Shown: piece after piece, positions 8,399-16,230 of the stretch | Layout of the letters: every line of letters starts with the position of its first letter | Position numbering within the stretch: the first letter of the stretch is position 1 | NCBI GenBank assembly: GCA_016291475.1 | Contig: JAEEXJ010000008.1 | Span: forward strand, 1 to 49,863 | Direction of reading: 5' to 3' | From: Lachnospiraceae bacterium | GTDB lineage: Bacteria; Bacillota_A; Clostridia; Lachnospirales; Lachnospiraceae | DNA: 49,863 nt | The notes under the pieces: generated by a model | Database searches by the model: none | The model's input: the letters and a program-made list of their open reading frames with translations, nothing else | Told to the model about the DNA's origin: nothing | Made by a program: the position numbers and the translations under genes

Positions 8399-9921
8399 TG
8401 AAGTTTGTAATTCAAAGAGTTTTAAATGCATCGGTATCGATCATTGAAACTTCCCAGGACAATAGAAAAAATGAAAGAATATCAGGATTCATCGGAAAGG
8501 GATTCCTGGTTCTTTGTGGTATCACAAAAGATGATACTTTTGAAACTGCAGATAAAATGATCAAGAAACTTCTCGGTCTGAGAATTTTTGAAGACGAAAA
8601 AGGAAAGACAAATCTTGATCTCAAAACAGTCGGTGGTGAATTACTGATCGTTTCTCAGTTTACTCTTTGCGCAGATTGCAGTCACGGTAACAGACCTGCG
8701 TTTATTAATGCGGCAAGACCTGAACAGGCAATTCCGATTTATGAATATATAGTAGAAGAGTGCCGCAAAGCAGGATTCATGACCGAGACAGGAGAGTTCG
8801 GTGCCGATATGAGAGTGGACCTGACCAATGACGGTCCCTTTACCATCGTTCTCGATTCCGATGATCTTAAGACAAATACCGTTGATTCCGGTTCCAAGAT
8901 ACTTGATAATCTGTCCAAAGAAACCGCAGCGGATGTTTTAAAAACTTGTTTCAAACTTCGCGGTGCCGAAGATTTCGGTGAAGCGATCAACGAAGTTATT
9001 ATAGATATCAGAAGAATATGCGAAGCAAGACATGTATGCCTTCTTTTGGTAGATAAGGCAAATCGCAAATGCTCAATGCTTGCACATTCAAATTCCGGTG
9101 ATGCTGATGAAGAAGCTCTTGACTGGCGCGGTGAAGAACAATTCAGACTTGTTGAAAGCTGGTCTGAGATCGTTCCTGACGATAAAAGTCTGATCATAAA
9201 AGATGTGGCAGATCTTCAAAAGATCAACGCAAAGAATCCCGCTTGGTATAAATCCCTTACAAAAGCTCATGTTTACAATATAGTTCTTTGTCCGCTGAGC
9301 TTTGAAGGCGAGCTGATCGGTTATATATGGGCATCGAATTTTGAAACAAAAAATACCGAACGTATTAAGGAAACACTTGAACTCACAACATTTTTCCTTT
9401 CGTCCGAAATATCAAGATTCAGATTGCTCAACAGATTGCATATGCTCAGTACCGTCGATCTGCTTACCGGAGTATTTAACCGTAATGCAATGAACGACAG
9501 AGTTGATTCGCTTGTCAAAGATAAAGACAAGACGGTTCATCCTCTGGGTGTTGTTTTCGCGGATCTGAACGGACTTAAAAGAGTTAATGATACCAAAGGT
9601 CATGAGGCAGGTGACCTTCTTCTTAAGAATGCTGCACTTGTTCTTCAGGGTGTATTTGTCGGCTATGAAATATTCAGGGCAGGCGGAGATGAATTCTTTG
9701 TTCTTCTCAAAGATGTTTCCGAAGAGGAAGTACTTAATAAAGTATCCGAACTCAGAGAAGCGATATCATCCCACGACAGTGTAAGCTTTGCGATCGGTCA
9801 CAGCTATGTAGAAAGCACAAAAGAAGTTCTGAGAGCTTTCCATGAAGCTGATGAATCGATGTACGCGGATAAGAGAAAATTCTACATGGAGCACAAAGAG
9901 TTAGACCAAAGACGTGGTTGA
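8398..9921 (+). CDS. D-aminoacyl-tRNA deacylase fused to GAF and GGDEF domains
   Basis: Single 507-aa frame joining two activities. Residues 1-154 are a complete [18 protein letters not shown] start, catalytic SQFTL at 86-90, [18 protein letters not shown] at 132-149 (family NxGPxT; Phe replaces the usual Val). A linker (155-185) leads to a GAF-like sensor (about 190-345), then a GGDEF domain (350-500) with metal Asp in [12 protein letters not shown] and active-site GGDEF at 429-433. The RxxD inhibitory site is absent (F and Y at those positions). No membrane segment: cytosolic. Normal DTD is about 150 aa and stands alone. The start overlaps the previous stop. The fusion is read directly; coupling of the two activities is inference. 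Confidence 0.9.
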   Translation: MKFVIQRVLNASVSIIETSQDNRKNERISGFIGKGFLVLCGITKDDTFETADKMIKKLLGLRIFEDEKGKTNLDLKTVGGELLIVSQFTLCADCSHGNRPAFINAARPEQAIPIYEYIVEECRKAGFMTETGEFGADMRVDLTNDGPFTIVLDSDDLKTNTVDSGSKILDNLSKETAADVLKTCFKLRGAEDFGEAINEVIIDIRRICEARHVCLLLVDKANRKCSMLAHSNSGDADEEALDWRGEEQFRLVESWSEIVPDDKSLIIKDVADLQKINAKNPAWYKSLTKAHVYNIVLCPLSFEGELIGYIWASNFETKNTERIKETLELTTFFLSSEISRFRLLNRLHMLSTVDLLTGVFNRNAMNDRVDSLVKDKDKTVHPLGVVFADLNGLKRVNDTKGHEAGDLLLKNAALVLQGVFVGYEIFRAGGDEFFVLLKDVSEEEVLNKVSELREAISSHDSVSFAIGHSYVESTKEVLRAFHEADESMYADKRKFYMEHKELDQRRG

Positions 9922-9945
9922 TAGCTCTGTTAATTAATTAACAAG

Positions 9946-10488
9946 ATGAGAGAGTACGATAATATAGTTCTGATAGGAATGCCGGGAGTCGGCAAAAGCA
10001 CAGCCGGAGTTATTGCTGCCAAGACTCTCGGCCTTAAATTTGAAGATACGGACCTTATAATTCAGTCCCGTGAAAACAGATTGCTTAAGCAGATAATTGC
10101 AGATGACGGCGTTCAGGGATTCCTTAAGATTGAAGAAAATGTCTTAAAAAGCCTGAATCAGAAGGGTTTCCTGATAGCTACAGGCGGCAGCGCCGTATAC
10201 GGTTTCGAAGGTATGGATCATTTACGTGAGAATTCACTCATAATATACCTGCATTTGGGTCTTGAGGAACTCACACACAGATTAGGCAATCTGCAAAACC
10301 GCGGCGTCGTTTTAAAGCCCGGACAAACGCTTGCTGATATTTATGACGAACGTTTACCACTTTACAGAAAGTTTGCGGACATCGAAATTGATGAAACCGG
10401 ACTGGATCTGGAAGAAACAGTTGCCAAAATATGCAGTGGGGCATCCATATATAACTATTCGCAAAATGCGGATTTAACGAATAGTTAG
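9946..10488 (+). CDS. Shikimate kinase-like P-loop kinase, altered substrate site
   Basis: 180-aa P-loop kinase of the shikimate kinase fold. Walker A is GMPGVGKST, the DTD pair (FEDTDLII) and the ERLPLYRKFADI segment match AroK. However, the Arg of the FRxxE motif that holds the shikimate carboxylate is Leu here (GFLKIEE), and the GGG motif reads TGGS. The lid has RGVVLKPGQ instead of RPxL. These changes argue for another substrate or a weak enzyme. No clear ribosome site precedes the ATG; the leader contains the palindrome TTAATTAATTAA. It lies between the deacylase-GGDEF fusion and an AT-rich unknown. Confidence 0.75.
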   Translation: MREYDNIVLIGMPGVGKSTAGVIAAKTLGLKFEDTDLIIQSRENRLLKQIIADDGVQGFLKIEENVLKSLNQKGFLIATGGSAVYGFEGMDHLRENSLIIYLHLGLEELTHRLGNLQNRGVVLKPGQTLADIYDERLPLYRKFADIEIDETGLDLEETVAKICSGASIYNYSQNADLTNS

Positions 10489-10524
10489 TGTGCTTAACAA
10501 ACATTCTTTATATTAGGTTTAGTA

Positions 10525-10956
10525 ATGGGATTTATTTTTATTATATTACTTTCTATAATTTGTCTATTGTTTTGTTTTCGTGAATTTTTTCATAAACCAT
10601 ATTATGAATTGGAATCATTCGATGACAATACAAAAATTGCTACATTATATATTTATAAGGCTTCCAGATGGGGATCTGGTTCTTATCACCCATATAGATT
10701 TGAACTTATAGATGATAAATGGCAATATATTGATCTTAAATTTAATAAAAAAATCTCATTGATTATTTGTGTGATTGTATTTTTGATTTGGGTCTTTATG
10801 TTTTTGTTTAATGGGAACCTTACATTTATTAATTCGCTTTTTTCATTAATTGGTTCACTATTTATTTATGGTTTAATCACAGCAGGAAATTATTATCATA
10901 TTTATTCACTCAGAAGAATATTGATAAAACTTATAAATAAAGATTCAGAGGTTTAA
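10525..10956 (+). CDS. Small AT-rich membrane protein, unknown
   Basis: 143 aa, not recognised. Hydrophobic helices at about residues 2-17, 77-95 and 100-120, with a polar loop (about 20-75) containing WGSGSYHPYRFELIDDKW. Base composition is much more AT-rich than neighbours (mostly ATT, TTT, AAA and TTA codons), which suggests separate ancestry. The ribosome site is weak (AGG only). It ends just before the aminotransferase gene, which has its own AGAGG. The frame is open over its whole length and the hydrophobic pattern looks real, but function is unknown. Confidence 0.65.
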   Translation: MGFIFIILLSIICLLFCFREFFHKPYYELESFDDNTKIATLYIYKASRWGSGSYHPYRFELIDDKWQYIDLKFNKKISLIICVIVFLIWVFMFLFNGNLTFINSLFSLIGSLFIYGLITAGNYYHIYSLRRILIKLINKDSEV

Positions 10957-10960
10957 TAAA

Positions 10961-12127
10961 ATGAAATTTGCAGACAGACTTGATAATTTCGGAGCAGAAA
11001 TATTTGCTGCTCTGAACGAAAAGAAAATCGCTTGTGAAGCTAAAGGTCAAAAGATCTATAACTTCTCAGTAGGAACTCCCGATTTTCCCGTTCCTGATCA
11101 TATTAAGAATGCACTTATCGAAGCTGCATCAGATCCAGTTAACTGGAAATATTCGCTTAGGGATATGCCTGAAATGCTTGAAGCTGTCTGCGCATATTTT
11201 AAAAAGCGTTATGATGTAGACGGAATAACTCCGGATATGGTCATGAGCTGTTACGGAACCCAGGAAGGATGCGGTCATCTTGCACTTGCACTTCTTAACA
11301 AGGGCGACACTATTCTCCTTCCGGATCCCTGCTATCCCGTGTTTCAGGCAGGTACATTCCTGGCAGAGGCTACTCCTTACTACTATCCTCTTATTGCCGA
11401 AAATAACTTCCTTCCGGATGTTAACTCTATCCCTGAAGATGTAGCAAAAAAAGCTAAGGTTATGATCGTATCACTTCCCGCAAATCCCGTAGGAAGCGTT
11501 GCAAGAGAAGGAATCTATGATGAGATTATCGCCTGGGCTAAAAAGTATGATGTAGTCATCGTACATGACAATGCATATAGTGATATTATTTATGACGGAA
11601 ATGTCGGAAACTCATTCCTTAAATATGACGGAGCTCTTGATGTAGGAGTCGAATTCTTCTCATTGTCAAAATCATACGATGTTACCGGTGCCAGGATAAG
11701 CTTCCTGGTAGGCCGTAAAGACATTGTAGCGGCCGTTAAAAAGCTCAGAAGTCAGATAGACTTCGGTATGTTTATTCCTATCCAGAAGGCAGCCATAGCC
11801 GCTCTTACCGGGCCTATGGACTCTGTTAAGGAGCAGAATAAAGAATATCAAAGAAGACGTGATGCGCTTTGCGGCGGTGCGAGAAAGATCGGATGGAATA
11901 TACCCGATGCGAAAGGATCCATGTTCGTATGGGCGCCTGTTCCCGAAGGGCATGGTAATTCAATGGAATTTTGTATGGAACTTCTTGAGAAAACCGGAGT
12001 TCTATGTACTCCAGGTTCATCTTTCGGACCTTCGGGCGAAGGCTATGTAAGAATGGCACTTGTAGCTACGGTCCCTGTTATCGAGGAGGCACTCAAAACT
12101 GTATCAGACAGCGGAATCCTTAAATAA
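10961..12127 (+). CDS. Class I/II PLP aminotransferase
   Basis: 388-aa fold-type I PLP aminotransferase. Substrate-arm NFSVGTPDFPVP, cofactor site segments YGTQEGCGHLALAL and LPDPCYPVFQAG, NPVG (SLPANPVGSVA), HDNAYSDIIYDG, the Schiff-base Lys in FSLSKSYDVTGARI and the C-terminal carboxylate-binding Arg in GYVRMAL are visible. It resembles the LL-diaminopimelate/aspartate aminotransferase group but the donor is not decided by sequence alone. It is not HisC by context. A strong bidirectional terminator follows. Confidence 0.9.
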   Translation: MKFADRLDNFGAEIFAALNEKKIACEAKGQKIYNFSVGTPDFPVPDHIKNALIEAASDPVNWKYSLRDMPEMLEAVCAYFKKRYDVDGITPDMVMSCYGTQEGCGHLALALLNKGDTILLPDPCYPVFQAGTFLAEATPYYYPLIAENNFLPDVNSIPEDVAKKAKVMIVSLPANPVGSVAREGIYDEIIAWAKKYDVVIVHDNAYSDIIYDGNVGNSFLKYDGALDVGVEFFSLSKSYDVTGARISFLVGRKDIVAAVKKLRSQIDFGMFIPIQKAAIAALTGPMDSVKEQNKEYQRRRDALCGGARKIGWNIPDAKGSMFVWAPVPEGHGNSMEFCMELLEKTGVLCTPGSSFGPSGEGYVRMALVATVPVIEEALKTVSDSGILK

Positions 12128-12148
12128 TGGAAGAGTAATGATACATAT

Positions 12149-12190
12149 AAAAAGATACATCTTCTAAGACGAAGATGTATCTTTTTCTTT
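12149..12190. terminator. Bidirectional terminator
   Basis: 14-bp arms AAAGATACATCTTC and GAAGATGTATCTTT with a 6-nt loop and T/A runs on both sides. It serves the + strand aminotransferase and the - strand GGDEF gene, which converge. Confidence 0.92.
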
Positions 12191-13550
12191 AACGTGCTCC
12201 TCTTCTGTCCTGGCCGGTCTTTATATAGAATTCGCGTTTATCTTCGTACATTCTATGATCGGCTGTCTTAGCAAGATCGGTGATAGACATTTCCGGAAAC
12301 TCATAATGCGGGGCATATCCTTTAGACATGGAAAGAGAAAGATTCAGTTCACCCTTCCATTTGCTTACAGATCTGTCGAGAGTTTCCTTACACTTTTCCA
12401 GTTTGTTTTCATCCAAGTAAACGATGGCAACAAATTCATCGCCGCCTGTTCTGAATATATTACCGTATTCTTTGAAGCAATTATTCAGACAAGTTGCAGC
12501 ACCTTTTATCAGTTCATCGCCGGCTTCGTGACCAAGATTATCATTGGCTTTTTTGAGACCGTTTATATCGACGGCAATATAAACAAGCTTGCTGCACATT
12601 TTACCATCATTTCCGAGTTCTTTTAATTTTTCTTCATAAGCTCTTCGATTGTAACAACCGGTAAGTTTATCGATATTTGATATTTTCCACAGTTCATCAT
12701 TTGCTTCACGGATCTTGATGACCATATTCGCAAAGAGAGCTACCAAGGCAGAAATACATAAGAATACAATTAAGACTACAATAAAGTTTTTATATGAGTA
12801 CCATCCTTCATCCGGACAGATAGATAATTCCCAAATAAGATTTCCTACGTTGAAACGGTAATTAATCTCGTCTTTGAGAGGCGTTACACTTTCAGTAATA
12901 ACATGTTTGGTATTATGAGGATCTATATAGCATAGTTTGTAATTCATCCCCATTTCACCGAAACCGTCGAATTTCAAAGCTTCAATGAAATTTTCCGGAT
13001 TTATGCTGACCTTAACTATACCCCAAAACCATGAATTACCTCCGCTCTTGATATAAAGAGGCGTGGTTGATGTCATACCGATGCCGTTTGAGTTCAGATC
13101 GTAATAATGACTCAGGATCGTAAGACCGTCGTTATATGCGTCTTTGGACTGAACATTTCCGGGTTTTGTTACATCGAGAAGATCAAAGCCTATCAGATCT
13201 TCATTTCCTTCATAAGGATAAACATCGGATATTATTCCATCCGGAGCAATCGCTATATATTCCAGTTCAATACCTGTCTGAAATAATACATCGTCATAGA
13301 TATCATCAGACATGGCATCAAAAAATTCGGTACCGCCGTTATGGTCCTGGATCAGTGCATTCATTACACCGGTTCTGAGTATAACATTATTAACGGTAGT
13401 GACTATATGATCGGCTTTATCTTTGGCGATATACCTGTAGATGTTTCGTGAGTTTTGAATCTCGCCTTGAACATACAAAGAATAAGCTCCCATGAGCAAT
13501 GCGAAAGTAATGAAATATATTATACTTAAGGATAATATCTTCTTTTTCAC
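12189..13550 (-). CDS. Membrane sensor diguanylate cyclase (GGDEF)
   Basis: 453-aa diguanylate cyclase. A first membrane helix (about 5-25), an extracytoplasmic sensor of CHASE/Cache type (about 30-265), a second helix (about 270-292), then GGDEF (about 310-450) with VDINGLKKANDNLGHEAGD and active-site RTGGDEFVAIV. The RxxD inhibitory site is missing (K and G in its place). The start is GTG at 13550 with GAGGGG upstream. It is the last gene of the long - strand run, 34 nt after RNase E/G. The C-terminal tail (DKREFY...DRRG) resembles that of the deacylase-GGDEF fusion. Confidence 0.9.
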   Translation of the reverse strand: MKKKILSLSIIYFITFALLMGAYSLYVQGEIQNSRNIYRYIAKDKADHIVTTVNNVILRTGVMNALIQDHNGGTEFFDAMSDDIYDDVLFQTGIELEYIAIAPDGIISDVYPYEGNEDLIGFDLLDVTKPGNVQSKDAYNDGLTILSHYYDLNSNGIGMTSTTPLYIKSGGNSWFWGIVKVSINPENFIEALKFDGFGEMGMNYKLCYIDPHNTKHVITESVTPLKDEINYRFNVGNLIWELSICPDEGWYSYKNFIVVLIVFLCISALVALFANMVIKIREANDELWKISNIDKLTGCYNRRAYEEKLKELGNDGKMCSKLVYIAVDINGLKKANDNLGHEAGDELIKGAATCLNNCFKEYGNIFRTGGDEFVAIVYLDENKLEKCKETLDRSVSKWKGELNLSLSMSKGYAPHYEFPEMSITDLAKTADHRMYEDKREFYIKTGQDRRGAR

Positions 13551-13584
13551 TGATATATCTGACCCCTCGTACAGATCTTACAGA

Positions 13585-14625
13585 TTACTTAAGTTGTTCG
13601 TATAAAGGCGGAAATTCTTTTTTTCGTGTCAGCTCAACAAGTCCCAGCTGTGTTATATCAAGAACCATTACGGTCACCGTATCGGATTGAGAACATTCTT
13701 TTAATATCTCAAGCAGCTCTTCACGGTCATTTTCGTTACTGAGATTAATAAAATCAATAATGACTATACCTGAGATATTTCGAAGTCTTAATTGTCTGCA
13801 TATTTCCTCGGCAGCTTCCTTATTGACGTTCATATATGCGGATTCTTTATCGGTGCCTTTGGCAGGCGTGAATTTTCCGCTGTTAACGTCTATAACTGTC
13901 ATAGCTTCAGTTTTATCAAATATCAGGAACCCACCGCATTTAAGCCATACATTACGATCAAGTGCTTCGCTTAAAGCAGTTCTCAGACTGTAAAGCTTAT
14001 CAAGTCCGAATAAATCATCATATAATCTGACATTTGAAAAATCTTTTTGTAATAAATCAAATACATCTTTCAGATCTGTAACTATTTCGTCGTATTCATT
14101 TTGTCTGAATACTTTATTTATTCTGTCTGTATAGGATGTTTCCGATCTGTACAGAAAAGAATATTTGGAAAGATGCGCTGCTTTATTTCTCAGCTCTTCT
14201 GAATTATCAAAGCCTGAATAATCGATCTTTGCCGTAAAAGAAGCTCTTTTACCTTTCTGTGCCTGCGATGTAAGCCTTACCGGAATAAGGTCTCCTTGTT
14301 TGACAATAACGCCTTTCGGAAGTTTGTTTAAGGGTAAATACCCGTCCTTCCCCTGTGCATATTCGATAAAGCAGGCTCCCAAATCTGATTTGACATCTTT
14401 TACATATGCAATGACTATATCTTCCGGAGTTATTTCAGGTACAGTGTTTTCGTCGGATATTTTCCCGAGAACGGTTATACATCTCATTTTTCCGGATATA
14501 GTAAGGAATGCGATTATCTTATTATCAAGTGAAGTGATTATCAGTTTGCCGGATTCCGAGATGCGAAGCGATTCAAGATTCCGGGCTTTTTCTTTAACTG
14601 ATGATTGCAAAACCGATCTGCTCAT
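13585..14625 (-). CDS. rng: Ribonuclease E/G family protein
   Basis: 346-aa single-strand endoribonuclease of the RNase E/G catalytic core. An S1-like RNA-binding region (about 20-110: VIAYVKDVKSDLGACFIEYAQGKDGYLPL) is followed by the RNase H-like part and DNase-like part with metal Asp residues in AMTVIDVNSGKF and IVIIDFINL. It lacks the Zn-link and long tail of E. coli RNase E, as is usual for short Firmicute forms. The ATG at 14625 starts 5 nt after the DUF2344 stop; the longer frame to 14673 would overlap that gene. DUF2344-RNase G order is common in Clostridia. Confidence 0.88.
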   Translation of the reverse strand: MSRSVLQSSVKEKARNLESLRISESGKLIITSLDNKIIAFLTISGKMRCITVLGKISDENTVPEITPEDIVIAYVKDVKSDLGACFIEYAQGKDGYLPLNKLPKGVIVKQGDLIPVRLTSQAQKGKRASFTAKIDYSGFDNSEELRNKAAHLSKYSFLYRSETSYTDRINKVFRQNEYDEIVTDLKDVFDLLQKDFSNVRLYDDLFGLDKLYSLRTALSEALDRNVWLKCGGFLIFDKTEAMTVIDVNSGKFTPAKGTDKESAYMNVNKEAAEEICRQLRLRNISGIVIIDFINLSNENDREELLEILKECSQSDTVTVMVLDITQLGLVELTRKKEFPPLYEQLK

Positions 14626-14629
14626 ATAA

Positions 14630-15346
14630 TTAGATTCCAACCTCATCAAGCGATAACAGACTGCCGTCTTCATTTTGTGTATACATATCCAGTCTGGTTA
14701 TCTTCAAAGTATTTGCGGGGAGATCTAATCTATCCAATCCAAATAAGTACTCCATAACAAAACCGGGTTTTATGGAATCCGCACTTGAAGAATTGATTGT
14801 CATATATATAACCAGAACATCCGTTGAATCACCGGTTCTTAATTCATATATGAATTCCTTCAGATCGATATCTCTTGATGTTTTTTTCGTTTCTTTGTGA
14901 TAGATACAATGCTCCAATGAATTCATCTTATCTATCAGTTCATGCATTTTCACTGCATCGGGACATGCGTCTTTTTTATCATCATAAAAGGTTATTTCAT
15001 AGGATGATGCAAATACGGATGCCATCGCATTACCTGCATCATCGGGTAATACTTTGACTGATCTGATCCTGATCTCGGGAACGCTTGCTTCATTAAGAGC
15101 ATTTTTTATGGCTTCACAATCAGGATTTTCATCTTCAATGCCAAGGTCCATATATTCGCCTTCACTTTCAAGTCCGACACCGAGAGGTGCGGCGAAGGTC
15201 ATGATCTGGTGAGGGGAATAACCTGCCGAATATGATACATTTACCTTGGCTCTTCTGATGCATTTCTGGAAATATCTCATTACATCCAGATGTCCTATAT
15301 AACGGACTGCACCATGTTTTGTAAATCTTACACGAATCTTTTTCAT
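14630..15346 (-). CDS. DUF2344 (TIGR03936-type) radical SAM-linked protein
   Basis: 238-aa protein of the family that accompanies or is fused to a TIGR03960-type radical SAM enzyme. It begins KKIRVRFTKHGAVRYIGHLDVMRYFQKCIRRA, seen here as KIRVRFTKHG and YIGHLDVMRYF, and has YSAGYSPHQIMTFAAPLGVG. Function is not established; tRNA or ribosome modification has been suspected. The ATG at 15346 matches family N-termini; a TTG at 15370 overlapping the previous gene is possible. Its usual radical SAM partner lies 4.5 kb upstream, with a three-gene signalling cassette between. Confidence 0.85.
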   Translation of the reverse strand: MKKIRVRFTKHGAVRYIGHLDVMRYFQKCIRRAKVNVSYSAGYSPHQIMTFAAPLGVGLESEGEYMDLGIEDENPDCEAIKNALNEASVPEIRIRSVKVLPDDAGNAMASVFASSYEITFYDDKKDACPDAVKMHELIDKMNSLEHCIYHKETKKTSRDIDLKEFIYELRTGDSTDVLVIYMTINSSSADSIKPGFVMEYLFGLDRLDLPANTLKITRLDMYTQNEDGSLLSLDEVGI

Positions 15347-15360
15347 TACAACACTTTCTG

Positions 15361-16221
15361 TTACTTCCAAAGCATTTGCTTGATGGTACGACCTTCAATA
15401 AGCTTTGTTTCAACCATTACATCACTGAAATCTGTTATTTCTTCCGGAGCTTCTATCAGCTTAATAAGAATATCGGCAGCTGTTTTACCCATCCCATCCA
15501 TATCCTGTTTTACCGTAGTTATCTGAGGATCATATCTGGAAGGTATATCAATGCCGTCATAAGCCGCTACGGAAATATCATCCGGAACGCTCATTCCGTA
15601 AGCCTTAAGTATATTTATCCCGCCAATTGCCGCATAATCGTCCGGAAAAATAATACATGTGGGCGGGTCCGGTAATCTCAGAAGAGCTTCAGTTTCAAAG
15701 GCAGTTTTATTGAGATCCCTGAAATATGATTGTCTGATGTATTCAGGCGGAACGTCGATTCCCAGCTTCTCACATGACTCCTTAAAATTCTTAAGTCTTA
15801 CCTGAGTTACACTATTCATATTACCATGAATATAGGCAATTTTGGTATGTCCCATACCTGAAATATGGTATACAAGATTTTTGATGCCCTGTGCATTATC
15901 GGAAAGAACGGATATCACGCCTTCAATAGGTTCATCTATTGTAACTACAGGCACATCGCTTCCGATGACTTCAAGCACTTCCGGATCTTTAAAATCCGAA
16001 CATATAATAGCGACACCTTCTATCTTTCTGGCGTGTATCCTGTCTAAGTACCGCATCCTGTTTGGTGCATCTTTATGTGAATTTATAAAGGTAATTTCGT
16101 ATCCCGCTTTTTCAGCTTCCTTTTTAAATCCGTTTAAGACACCGGCGAAAAAGTCATGAGTAAGCCCGTTACAAGCTTCATCATTAAATAGAATACCTAA
16201 TGAGTAAGATTTCTCAGACAT
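15361..16221 (-). CDS. LacI-type ligand-binding domain protein without DNA-binding domain
   Basis: 286-aa protein with the periplasmic-binding fold of LacI/GalR regulators (Peripla_BP_3): SLGILFNDEACNGLTHDFFAGV start, AIICSDFKDPEVL, GHTKIAYIHGNMNSVTQVRL, CIIFPDDYAAIGGINIL, DDISVAAYDGIDIPSRYDPQITTVKQD. The roughly 55-residue HTH that should precede it is absent, and no signal peptide is present, so it is a cytosolic ligand binder that cannot act as a classic repressor. AGGAGG sits before the ATG at 16221. It follows a hybrid kinase gene by about 9 nt, so it may feed ligand state to that kinase. Ligand probably a sugar or nucleoside by family. Confidence 0.85.
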   Translation of the reverse strand: MSEKSYSLGILFNDEACNGLTHDFFAGVLNGFKKEAEKAGYEITFINSHKDAPNRMRYLDRIHARKIEGVAIICSDFKDPEVLEVIGSDVPVVTIDEPIEGVISVLSDNAQGIKNLVYHISGMGHTKIAYIHGNMNSVTQVRLKNFKESCEKLGIDVPPEYIRQSYFRDLNKTAFETEALLRLPDPPTCIIFPDDYAAIGGINILKAYGMSVPDDISVAAYDGIDIPSRYDPQITTVKQDMDGMGKTAADILIKLIEAPEEITDFSDVMVETKLIEGRTIKQMLWK

Positions 16222-16230
16222 TTAAACCTC

